From NCBI GenBank assembly GCA_020720325.1, contig DYOW01000012.1, forward strand, positions 1-40,648: DNA of 40,648 nt, in the 5' to 3' direction. Position 1 is the first letter of the stretch. Every line of letters begins with the position of its first letter. Positions 9,044-17,500 of the stretch are shown in pieces. The position numbers and the translations under genes were made by a program. Under the pieces are notes generated by a model. It worked only from the letters and a program-made list of their open reading frames with translations, had not been told where the DNA came from and did not search any database. This stretch comes from Desulfobulbus propionicus. Its GTDB lineage: Bacteria; Desulfobacterota; Dissulfuribacteria; Dissulfuribacterales; DYOW01.

Positions 9044-9442
9044 ATGGTGACTATTTCTGTCAAAACAGATAATAAAGCAGAATTTATTGATATAACCAGT
9101 GAGATTGAGGCTGTTATATCAAAGGAAACATATAGCGACGGGGTTATTTATATTTTTAGCCCGCATACAACCGCAGGAATAACAATTAATGAAGGCGCAG
9201 ACCCAGCGGTAAAACAAGACATTATAAATTATTTAGATAAAATTATTTCAACAGATTTTAATTACAGACATCTTGAAGGAAATTCTCCTTCACACATAAA
9301 GACAAGCCTTATGGGCTCCGGGGTATTTGTTTTTGTGGAAAAAGGCAGGCTGCTTCTTGGAACATGGCAAAAGATTTTTTTTGCAGAATTTGACGGGCCA
9401 AGAAACAGAAATGTCTGGATAAAATTTATAAAGACAGCATAA
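9044..9442 (+). CDS. Secondary thiamine-phosphate synthase / YjbQ (UPF0047) family protein
   Basis: 'SPHTTAGITINEGADPAVKQDI', 'HLEGNSPSHIKTSLMG', 'GTWQKIFFAEFDGPRNR'. Confidence 0.92.
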   Translation: MVTISVKTDNKAEFIDITSEIEAVISKETYSDGVIYIFSPHTTAGITINEGADPAVKQDIINYLDKIISTDFNYRHLEGNSPSHIKTSLMGSGVFVFVEKGRLLLGTWQKIFFAEFDGPRNRNVWIKFIKTA

Positions 9443-9488
9443 ATATTTTTGCTGTTAATTAAGAAATTTCTCAGGAGAAAAAGATAAA

Positions 9489-10865
9489 ATGCAACAAAAA
9501 CATATAATATTTTCTATATATGCCATGATTTTTTTGGTTTTTTTACAGTTTTTAAGCTTTGCAGGCAATAGCAGATTTATTGCTGAAAAAATGAAAGAAA
9601 ATGAAATGACTGCCTATTTACAGGAAAAAAAAGAAACCATAAACGAGATGGAAGAATTTTTTCAGTCAATAAAAAATGAAAAAGAAGAACAGGAAGTCGT
9701 CTCGTCAAACTATGATTTAATGGAATTCTATGACCAGTTGGAGGCCGGCGAGACTTTTTCAAATATGCTTGCAAAATATAGTATTTCAGACTCCATTTCT
9801 CAGGCTCTTGTAAAAAAAATGTCAGGACATGTTGATTTCAGAAAATGCCGTCCCGGTGATAAATTTAAGATTTCAATGGGATATGATGGAAAATTGGAGT
9901 CACTTGTGTTTGAGAGAGGTGATTTTGAACAATATGTTGTTGTGGCTAATAAAGATAATTTTGATTTCAAGGTTGTTCAGGAGGCTGTTACAATTCAAAG
10001 AGAGGTTGTAAAAGTATCCGGCGCTGTGGAATATTCCCTTTTTGAAGCCTTTTCAAAGGTAGGTCTTGGTGACCAGCTAACCCTTGCATTTGCAGATATT
10101 TTTGCATCAAAAATTGATTTTAACAGGGAAGTAAAAACAGGAGACACCTTTGATCTTGTTTTTGAAAGATATAAAAAAGGTGAACAAGTTATTGGCTACG
10201 GCAGGATACTTGCCGCAAAATACAGGGGAGTAAACGGAGAGCAGGATGCATTTTTCTATGAGGATCATGAAAACAACGCAGGAGGATACTACGACACAAA
10301 AGGCGAATCAAAATTGACTGCCTTTTTAAAATCACCCCTGCCATTGTATAAGATTACATCAAAATTTACCAACAACAGATTACATCCGGTTCTTGGCTAC
10401 AGCAGACCACATCTCGGCATTGATCTTTCCGCTCCTGTTGGGACACCAGTAAGGGCTGTCGCAGATGGAGAGGTTATTTTTGCGGGAACACAAAGTGGCT
10501 ACGGAAATATTTTAATCTTAAAACATGATGGCGGATATGAAACCTATTACGCACATTTGTCTAATTTTGCCAATGGAATTAAAAAAGGATCTAAAGTTAG
10601 CCAAAAAGACGTTGTGGCATATGTTGGAATGACAGGCATAACAACCGGGCCTCACCTTGATTATAGAATAAAATATAACGGCAATTTTGTTGATCCAGAG
10701 AAAGTCAAAGGGGTAAGCAGAAAAGTGCTTGTGGCAAAGGTCAAGGAAAAATTTTCAGAAGACAAAAATTTCCTTGTTAATGCCATTAAAAATCCTGAAG
10801 ACTTTGTTATCCTTAAAACAGAAACAAAACAACTCAAGTCAAAACCAGAAGGATGGCTTGGATAA
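9489..10865 (+). CDS. M23 family peptidoglycan metallopeptidase
   Basis: 'RLHPVLGYSRPHLGIDLSAPVGTPVRAVADGEV' and 'GITTGPHLDYRI' peptidase M23 motifs; N-terminal signal/TM. Confidence 0.9.
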   Translation: MQQKHIIFSIYAMIFLVFLQFLSFAGNSRFIAEKMKENEMTAYLQEKKETINEMEEFFQSIKNEKEEQEVVSSNYDLMEFYDQLEAGETFSNMLAKYSISDSISQALVKKMSGHVDFRKCRPGDKFKISMGYDGKLESLVFERGDFEQYVVVANKDNFDFKVVQEAVTIQREVVKVSGAVEYSLFEAFSKVGLGDQLTLAFADIFASKIDFNREVKTGDTFDLVFERYKKGEQVIGYGRILAAKYRGVNGEQDAFFYEDHENNAGGYYDTKGESKLTAFLKSPLPLYKITSKFTNNRLHPVLGYSRPHLGIDLSAPVGTPVRAVADGEVIFAGTQSGYGNILILKHDGGYETYYAHLSNFANGIKKGSKVSQKDVVAYVGMTGITTGPHLDYRIKYNGNFVDPEKVKGVSRKVLVAKVKEKFSEDKNFLVNAIKNPEDFVILKTETKQLKSKPEGWLG

Positions 10866-10893
10866 AATTTTTTTGGGACTATAGATAATTATT

Positions 10894-11823
10894 ATGAATT
10901 ATTTTAATTTATTTCGTTTTTTATTGTTATTTTTTCTTGTTTTTAATGTAGGATGCGCTGGAACAACCACCGCTGCAAAATATAAGTCATCATCGGGTTT
11001 TGACTGGACTCCCCTCATTGATAAACTTGCCGCGGACGGTCTTGATAAAAATTATTTATCCCAGATTTATAATAACACCAAAGTTATTTTTAACCCAAGG
11101 GTAATGCCAAAAAAAATAACCCATGAGGAAAAAAAACTTAATTATGCCCAATTTTTGGAAGATAGCCGCATTAACAGGGGGAGAAATTTCATTAAAATAA
11201 ATAATTCCTTAATGGCTGAGGTTGAAAACGCTTATGGAGTCCCCAAAGAAATTCAAGCTGCAATCCTTCTTGTTGAGACTGGTTTTGGTGATTTTGTAGG
11301 CTCTGATCTTGCCATAAATATCCTTTCAAGCATGGCAATGTCTTCCAATATGGAACAGGTTAGACCATATCTGCCACAGGAATATGTGATTGATTCAAAC
11401 GTAACAGAAAAAGTTACAAAGAAATCCCAGTGGGCCTATAATGAATTAAAATCTTTTATTCAATATGCTTCTGATAACAATATTGACCCAATTGGCGTAA
11501 AGGGTTCAATATTTGGAGCAATTGGGATATGCCAGTTTATGCCGTCAAATATCCTTAAATTCGGGGTTGATTACAATAAAGACAACAAGATTGACCTTTT
11601 TATCCTTGACGATGCCCTTGCAAGCATGTCCAATTATCTTGTCCATTACGGATGGAAACCCGGCATTTCAAGGGAACAGCAGGAAAAAGTTATAATGAAA
11701 TATAATCCCAGCAGACCCTATACAGATACCATACTTGCAGTTGCTCACAAACTTGGGTGGAAAGGTTATATCCCTGATTACGGTCCTCTGAGTTCTCGGG
11801 ATTTATCAGTATTTGAGAAATAG
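10894..11823 (+). CDS. Lytic murein transglycosylase (MltB-like)
   Basis: Lipoprotein-like signal (FNVGCAG), 'AAILLVETGFGDF', 'GAIGICQFMPSNILKFGVDYNKDNKIDLF'. Confidence 0.88.
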   Translation: MNYFNLFRFLLLFFLVFNVGCAGTTTAAKYKSSSGFDWTPLIDKLAADGLDKNYLSQIYNNTKVIFNPRVMPKKITHEEKKLNYAQFLEDSRINRGRNFIKINNSLMAEVENAYGVPKEIQAAILLVETGFGDFVGSDLAINILSSMAMSSNMEQVRPYLPQEYVIDSNVTEKVTKKSQWAYNELKSFIQYASDNNIDPIGVKGSIFGAIGICQFMPSNILKFGVDYNKDNKIDLFILDDALASMSNYLVHYGWKPGISREQQEKVIMKYNPSRPYTDTILAVAHKLGWKGYIPDYGPLSSRDLSVFEK

Positions 11824-11851
11824 CGCTAAAAAATTTTTAATTTTTTTCGCT
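11822..11851. terminator. Probable bidirectional terminator between convergent genes
   Basis: AGCG..AAAAAATT / AATTTTTTT..CGCT hairpin overlapping both stop regions. Confidence 0.5.
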
Positions 11852-12196
11852 TGCTGGCAGTCCGTCTGTCAAGCTCCAGTTTTCCCTTTCAATTTCATAA
11901 AGAGTGACCCTGATATTTGTGACTTCAACATCATATTTTTGAGCAAATTGAAAAAGCTGTTTATATAATGCCCTCTTTATTTCAATTGTCCTTCCTATAA
12001 ACAGGCTTATTTCAAAAAGAATATATCTGCCAGTTGTGTTGGTTGGAGGATAAAATCCGGTTTCCATCTGATTTAATATGATAAATCTTTCATGGTCAGG
12101 GACTTTAAGGGTATTTTTTATTAATTCATGAAAATCATTTATAAATTTTGATGTATTATCAAGCTTAAAATTTGTGGTTATCTTTGAAACAGGCAT
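11837..12196 (-). CDS. Tautomerase (4-OT/MIF-like) family protein
   Basis: 'MPVSKITTNFKL' with N-terminal Pro, 'LIKNTLKVPDHERFIILNQM'. Confidence 0.65.
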   Translation of the reverse strand: MPVSKITTNFKLDNTSKFINDFHELIKNTLKVPDHERFIILNQMETGFYPPTNTTGRYILFEISLFIGRTIEIKRALYKQLFQFAQKYDVEVTNIRVTLYEIERENWSLTDGLPASEKN

Positions 12197-12236
12197 TTTT
12201 TGCTCCTAAAAAAGGTTTAATTACTATTTTTATAAT

Positions 12237-12962
12237 TTATATTTTGTTATATAACCAGTTCGGCAGTATCTTCAAAATGGTAGCAATTATAGCCCACCTT
12301 TTGGTCACATATCCTATGTCTTTTTTTCTATCAATAATGTCAAAAATCTGTTTTGCTGCCTTTTCCTTTGTTGAAACCCAGAACAGACCCTCACCCTTTG
12401 CCATGTCCGTGTCAACAAAACCCGGTCTTATATCTGTTACAAAAATTGGCTTTCCTGATTTTTTTGCCTTTTGCCGTAATCCTTCAAGATAATTTATCTG
12501 ATAAGCCTTAGAAGCGCTATAAGCAGGCGCCATGCTGCTTCCCCTTAATCCCCCAATGGATGTGACAGCAATTAAATGTCCGTGTCCCTGCTTTTCAAAG
12601 AAATTATAAGCCCATGTAACAATTTCAGTAAATGCCGCAACATTTAAATCATTTGTTTTTTTCTCAGTGTCATAATCAAGATTTTTGTTTAAATCACCAG
12701 TTCCCGCACTCACAACCAGCAAATCAAGACCGCCTAATTCCCCTGTTAATTCATTAAGTTTTTGGGCGCTGCATCCGGTTGCGCAGTCAAATGAACTAAC
12801 AAAAAAATTTTCTGGGCTAATATTTTTTAGTTCATCAAGAAGGTGTTTTCTTCTTCCCGTTATGCCGACTTTATAATTTTTTAATGCAAAAATTTTCGCA
12901 AGTTCCCTTCCAATGCCTGATGAAGCGCCGATTATGATTGATTTTTTTACAGGTTTTTGAAA
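12237..12962 (-). CDS. SDR family oxidoreductase (start codon unclear; the ORF track's 12722 ATG is internal)
   Basis: In-frame upstream translation gives 'FQKPVKKSIIIGASSGIGRELAKIFALKNYKVGITGRRKH', the SDR GxxxGIG motif; 'AYSASKAYQINYLEGL' is the YxxxK catalytic motif. Confidence 0.85.
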   Translation of the reverse strand, partial: FQKPVKKSIIIGASSGIGRELAKIFALKNYKVGITGRRKHLLDELKNISPENFFVSSFDCATGCSAQKLNELTGELGGLDLLVVSAGTGDLNKNLDYDTEKKTNDLNVAAFTEIVTWAYNFFEKQGHGHLIAVTSIGGLRGSSMAPAYSASKAYQINYLEGLRQKAKKSGKPIFVTDIRPGFVDTDMAKGEGLFWVSTKEKAAKQIFDIIDRKKDIGYVTKRWAIIATILKILPNWLYNKI

Positions 12963-12975
12963 TTATATAATTCTT

Positions 12976-13605
12976 CTAACAAGATGGGCACAAATCACAT
13001 AGAAAACATATATCATGCCTTGGTTTTTTGGCGTCACAGATTTGTCTTCCATGAGTGATAAGAATATAGGTTATCTCTCCCCACAATTCCCTTGGGATTA
13101 TCTGCATTAAATCCATTTCAATCTTATCAGGATTAGTTGCATCTGAAAGCCCAAGCCTGTTTGAAAGCCTTTTAACGTGGGTGTCCACTGCAATTCCCTC
13201 AATTATGCCGTAGCCATTATACAGGACAATATTTGCGGTTTTTCTTGCGACACCTGAAAGCTTAAGCAAATCATTTATGGTATCAGGGACTTTTCCATTA
13301 AACTCTTCGGTTATAATCTGGCTTGTTTTTATTATATTTTGCGCCTTATTGTGGTAAAAACCAGTTGACCTGATTATGACCTCAATATCTTCTGTTTTCG
13401 CGCTTCCAAGGGACGCTGGGTTAGGATATTTCTTAAAAAGCGCTTCAGTCACCTCATTAACCTTTTTATCAGTGCATTGGGCTGACAGTATTGTTGCTAT
13501 TAAAAGCTCAAAAGGATTTTGAAATTTAAGGGCAATCTTTTGATGCCCGTAATTATCCATGAGCAATTTGAATATTTCATCTGTTTTTATGTTTGTTGTA
13601 GTCAT
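12976..13605 (-). CDS. nth: Endonuclease III
   Basis: 'LLIATILSAQCTDKKVNEVT', HhH 'LLKLSGVARKTANIVLYNGYG', 'VDTHVKRLSNRLGL', C-terminal Fe-S cysteines. Confidence 0.97.
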   Translation of the reverse strand: MTTTNIKTDEIFKLLMDNYGHQKIALKFQNPFELLIATILSAQCTDKKVNEVTEALFKKYPNPASLGSAKTEDIEVIIRSTGFYHNKAQNIIKTSQIITEEFNGKVPDTINDLLKLSGVARKTANIVLYNGYGIIEGIAVDTHVKRLSNRLGLSDATNPDKIEMDLMQIIPRELWGEITYILITHGRQICDAKKPRHDICFLCDLCPSC

Positions 13606-13650
13606 AATTTTTTTATTTTACTTAATTTTTTTTAAAAGTAAAATAGATAA

Positions 13651-13683
13651 TAGTAGCGACAATCCTAAGAGTTGTCACTACTA
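13651..13683. repeat. Palindromic intergenic repeat (TAGTAGCGACAA/TTGTCACTACTA)
   Basis: 11/12-bp complementary arms, 9-nt loop. Confidence 0.7.
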
Positions 13684-13720
13684 TATATAAAAATTATATT
13701 AAATAACAAAAGGTTGTAAC

Positions 13721-15367
13721 ATGAAGGCATCTGATCTCTTTGTAAAAGCGCTTGAAAATGAGGGCGTTGAATATATCTTTGGCATTCCGGGTGAAGAAAA
13801 TCTTCATCTCATGGATTCACTACGAAAATCAACTAAAATCAGATTTATTCTAACCCGCCATGAACAGGCAGCAGGATTTATGGCTGCGACTCTTGGCAGA
13901 TTAACGGGAAAGCCGGGGGTTTGTCTTTCCACACTTGGACCAGGCGCGATGAATCTTGTGACAGCAGCGGGATATGCAAAGCTTGGCGGAATGCCAATGA
14001 TTATGATAACTGGGCAAAAACCTATAAAAATAGGCAAACAAGGGCAATTTCAGATTGTTGATATAGTTCAGATGATGCATGGAATCACAAAATTTTCCAA
14101 AACCATTGTTGACGGACATAATATATCTTTTTCAATTCGGGAGGCTTTTCGTGTCGCATCCGAAGAAAGACCCGGTCCTGTTCATCTTGAACTTCCAGAA
14201 GATATTGCTGTTGAAGAGGTTGACGAAGAAATATATCAGCCAGGCTACGCAAGAAGACCTGTTGCTGAGGAAAAGGCGGTAAGCAAGGCTGTTAAAGACA
14301 TAATGCGCGCAAAACATCCTCTTCTTCTTATCGGCTCAGGGGCAAACAGAAAACGCACGTCAAACATGCTCCATGAATTTATTGAAAAATTAGGAATTTT
14401 TTTTATCACCACACAGATGGGAAAAGGCGTTGTGGATGAAAGAAGCCCTTATTATCTTGGGTGCGCCGCGCTTTCTGATAATGATTATTTGCACTGCGCT
14501 ATTCAAAAAGCTGATCTTATTATAAATGTAGGTCATGATATCATAGAAAAACCCCCTTTTTTTATGAAACATTATGAAAATAAAAAGGTTATACACATTA
14601 ATTTTTTTTCTGCATCAGTTGACAGGGTATATTTCCCTCAGATTGAGGTAATTGGTGATATAGCCAATGCAATATGGCAAATTAAAGAAAGACTTCACAA
14701 AAAAGAACACTGGGATTTTTCACATTATAAATTTTTAAAGGACAAACTTCACAGGGAAATACATAAAAATGACTGGGACGCAACATTTCCCTTAATGCCT
14801 CAATATATAGTGAGGTCTGTAAGAGACATAATGCCCGATGATGGTATTTTGTGCCTTGATAATGGCATGTATAAAATATGGTTTGCAAGGAATTATCCTG
14901 CATATTTTCCAAATACAGCGCTTCTTGACAATGCCCTTGCCACTATGGGAGCAGGGCTGCCCTCCGCAATTGCGGCAAAGCTGATATATCCCCAAAAAAA
15001 GGTTGTGGCTGTGTGCGGAGACGGTGGTTTTATGATGAATTCCCAGGAAATTGAGACTGCAATAAGATTAAACCTTGATTTAACAGTTCTTATATTGCGG
15101 GATGATCGTTATGGCATGATACTCTGGAAACAGCAGGGCTTGGGACTTCCTGAATTTGGGCTGGATTATGGCAATCCTGATTTTGTGAAATATGCTGAAA
15201 GTTATGGAGCTAATGGATTCAGGGCGCTAAGTTCAGGAGATTTTCCGCCGCTTCTTGAACGCTGTATCCATTCAAAAGGATTAAGTATTATTGATGTGCC
15301 TATTGATTATAGATCACCTGCCAGCGCACTTCCTAAATGCCTGAAAAAAGAGGATTGCAATATGTAG
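13721..15367 (+). CDS. Acetolactate synthase large subunit-like TPP enzyme
   Basis: 'FGIPGEENLHLMDSL', 'RHEQAAGFMAATLGRLTGKPGVCLSTLGPGAMNL', 'VCGDGGFMMNSQEIETAIRLNLDLTVLILRDDRYGMI'. Confidence 0.92.
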   Translation: MKASDLFVKALENEGVEYIFGIPGEENLHLMDSLRKSTKIRFILTRHEQAAGFMAATLGRLTGKPGVCLSTLGPGAMNLVTAAGYAKLGGMPMIMITGQKPIKIGKQGQFQIVDIVQMMHGITKFSKTIVDGHNISFSIREAFRVASEERPGPVHLELPEDIAVEEVDEEIYQPGYARRPVAEEKAVSKAVKDIMRAKHPLLLIGSGANRKRTSNMLHEFIEKLGIFFITTQMGKGVVDERSPYYLGCAALSDNDYLHCAIQKADLIINVGHDIIEKPPFFMKHYENKKVIHINFFSASVDRVYFPQIEVIGDIANAIWQIKERLHKKEHWDFSHYKFLKDKLHREIHKNDWDATFPLMPQYIVRSVRDIMPDDGILCLDNGMYKIWFARNYPAYFPNTALLDNALATMGAGLPSAIAAKLIYPQKKVVAVCGDGGFMMNSQEIETAIRLNLDLTVLILRDDRYGMILWKQQGLGLPEFGLDYGNPDFVKYAESYGANGFRALSSGDFPPLLERCIHSKGLSIIDVPIDYRSPASALPKCLKKEDCNM

Positions 15368-15405
15368 TTTTTTTTAATAGGAATAAGCTTTAGTTAAAAT
15401 TATCA

Positions 15406-15987
15406 TCACAAATACGAATAATATGCCCCGTAAGCGCAGGATTTACATAAAATTTTTCCATCCATGGCAATGTCTTTGCAATCTTGTATAAAATCGCCGC
15501 ATTTTTCGCATTTTATCCGTTTTAGAGGCCTTCCAGGCATGTCATAATCAGGGATATTAATTTTTATGGATCTTATGTCAAAAAGTTCTTCATCAGACAT
15601 TATTTTATATGCCTGTTTCTGTCTTTCGTATTTGTCTTCAATATCAGGAAAATAGTTGGACGCAGCCTCCTTGCTCTCTTCCTTTGCAATAATCCTGAAT
15701 GCGCTGCCGGTTTTAAGATTTATAAAACTTGCAGCCATAATGCCGTTATCAAGGATTTTCAGGGATCTTTTCCCAGGAGTGCAGCCTGTCACTGACATTA
15801 TTGCGTCTGTTGCGCATCTGTCTATTTCAACATAAGCAATGAGGGATTTTCTGTCTTTGCCTTTTGGGTCATGAATATCAATTAGTTTTAACCCAAGAAT
15901 AGCCATTCTTACCCCAAGCACCTGACCAGGGCAGAGATGTCCGTGAAATTTTACTGATTCCTGTAATAATTTTTCAAAATTAAGCAT
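15406..15987 (-). CDS. FmdE family protein with C-terminal zinc ribbon
   Basis: 'FHGHLCPGQVLGVRMA', 'DRCATDAIMSVTGCTPGKRSL', C-terminal CxxC-CxxC 'CEKCGDF...CKSCAYG'. Confidence 0.9.
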   Translation of the reverse strand: MLNFEKLLQESVKFHGHLCPGQVLGVRMAILGLKLIDIHDPKGKDRKSLIAYVEIDRCATDAIMSVTGCTPGKRSLKILDNGIMAASFINLKTGSAFRIIAKEESKEAASNYFPDIEDKYERQKQAYKIMSDEELFDIRSIKINIPDYDMPGRPLKRIKCEKCGDFIQDCKDIAMDGKILCKSCAYGAYYSYL

Positions 15988-16043
15988 GATAGAATAATAT
16001 TAATAAATTAAGTGATAAATAGCAAATAAAACCTTAAAAATTT

Positions 16044-17486
16044 TTATATCACTGAAACCTTAAGGGCATTTGTTGTGCCAGAGACATAAAGCGGAAGACC
16101 AACAACCACAAGCACTCTGTCGCCGGAAACAAGTTTTCCGAATTGTTTTACTAGCTCTATTGCTTCTTTTTCCATTTCATCCTCATTTGCAGCCTTTCCG
16201 CTAACAAGGACAGGGTGTACCCCCCAGTTTAATGATAGATTTCTGAAGGTGTTCATTTCAGGTGTAAGTCCGTATATACTTTGGGAAGGTCTGTATTTTG
16301 AAATAAGCCTTGCGGTGCTTCCTGACTGGGTATAGGCAATGATTGCCTTGACTTCAAGCCTGTTTGCAATTTCGCAGGCAGTGGCAGCAACAGCCTCCTG
16401 TATGGAATAATGGTCATCATGCATATACCTTGCAGAGAAGGTCTTGTATGGAAAAAGTGATTCTGCATACGAAATGCTTTTTGACATGGTTTCAACCGCA
16501 AGAAAAGGAAATTTTCCAATGGCAGTCTCTTCAGAGAGCATAAGAGCGTCACTTCCGTCAAGAACAGCATTGGCAATATCTGTTACCTCTGACCTTGAGG
16601 GGAGGGGATTATCAACCATTGATCTAAGCATCTGGGTGGCGGTTATAACGGGTTTTCCGTTATTGTTTGCCTTTTGAATAAGACTTTTCTGAACAATTGG
16701 GACTTTCTCAATGGGAATATCAACTCCAAGGTCTCCCCTTGCGATCATTATGCCGCTTGTGTTTGCTATTATTGCATCAATCTCGTCTAATGCCTCATGT
16801 TTCTCAATTTTTGCAATAATCGGGATATTTCCACTGAAATTTTCTATTATTTCCTTTGCCTGTAAGATATCGTTAAGGTTTCTTACAAAAGATAATGCGA
16901 TATAATCCACATTGTTTTCAATGCCAAAACTTATATCATTGATGTCTTTTTTGGACAAAATTGGAATATTCATGGATTTATCAGGAAGATTTATTCCTTT
17001 ATGGGAATTTAAAAAACCTCCGATAATCACACGGCAATGCACATCATGACCGTTTACTTCTTCTACGGACATTTTGATTGTGCCGTCTGCAAGGAGGAGT
17101 TTATCACCTGGCTTTACATCTGAAACAAGTCCTTTATAAGTCAGGGAAACCTCTTTGTTATTTCCTGCAATATCTCTGGAGGTTAAAATAAATATCTGAT
17201 TGGATTCAAGATAAACAGGTCCGTCCTGAATCAGCCCCACCCTTACCTTTGGTCCTGAAATATCCTGTAAAATTGCAGTGGGACAACAAAGTTCTCTGGA
17301 TATTTCTCTTATTATATTTATTACTTTGCCGTGTTCTTCGTGTGTTCCGTGGGAAAAATTTAATCTGGCAACGTTCATGCCAGAGGCAATAAGTTCATAA
17401 ATTGCCTCCGGAGAATTTGTATTTGGGCCAATGGTGCAAATAATTTTGGTTTTTCTCTGGTTAATAGGGGGTGTAATTGATGTCAG
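16044..17486 (-). CDS. pyk: Pyruvate kinase (ORF extended upstream to an apparent CTG start)
   Basis: In-frame extension 'LTSITPPINQRKTKIICTIGPNTNSPEAIYELIASGMNVARLNFSHGTHEEH'; 'ATQMLRSMVDNPLPSRSEVTDIANAVLDGSDALMLSEETAIGKFP'; Shine-Dalgarno AAGGAGG 8 nt upstream of CTG at 17486-17484. Confidence 0.93.
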   Translation of the reverse strand: MTSITPPINQRKTKIICTIGPNTNSPEAIYELIASGMNVARLNFSHGTHEEHGKVINIIREISRELCCPTAILQDISGPKVRVGLIQDGPVYLESNQIFILTSRDIAGNNKEVSLTYKGLVSDVKPGDKLLLADGTIKMSVEEVNGHDVHCRVIIGGFLNSHKGINLPDKSMNIPILSKKDINDISFGIENNVDYIALSFVRNLNDILQAKEIIENFSGNIPIIAKIEKHEALDEIDAIIANTSGIMIARGDLGVDIPIEKVPIVQKSLIQKANNNGKPVITATQMLRSMVDNPLPSRSEVTDIANAVLDGSDALMLSEETAIGKFPFLAVETMSKSISYAESLFPYKTFSARYMHDDHYSIQEAVAATACEIANRLEVKAIIAYTQSGSTARLISKYRPSQSIYGLTPEMNTFRNLSLNWGVHPVLVSGKAANEDEMEKEAIELVKQFGKLVSGDRVLVVVGLPLYVSGTTNALKVSVI

Positions 17487-17500
17487 CGCCGTATCCTCCT

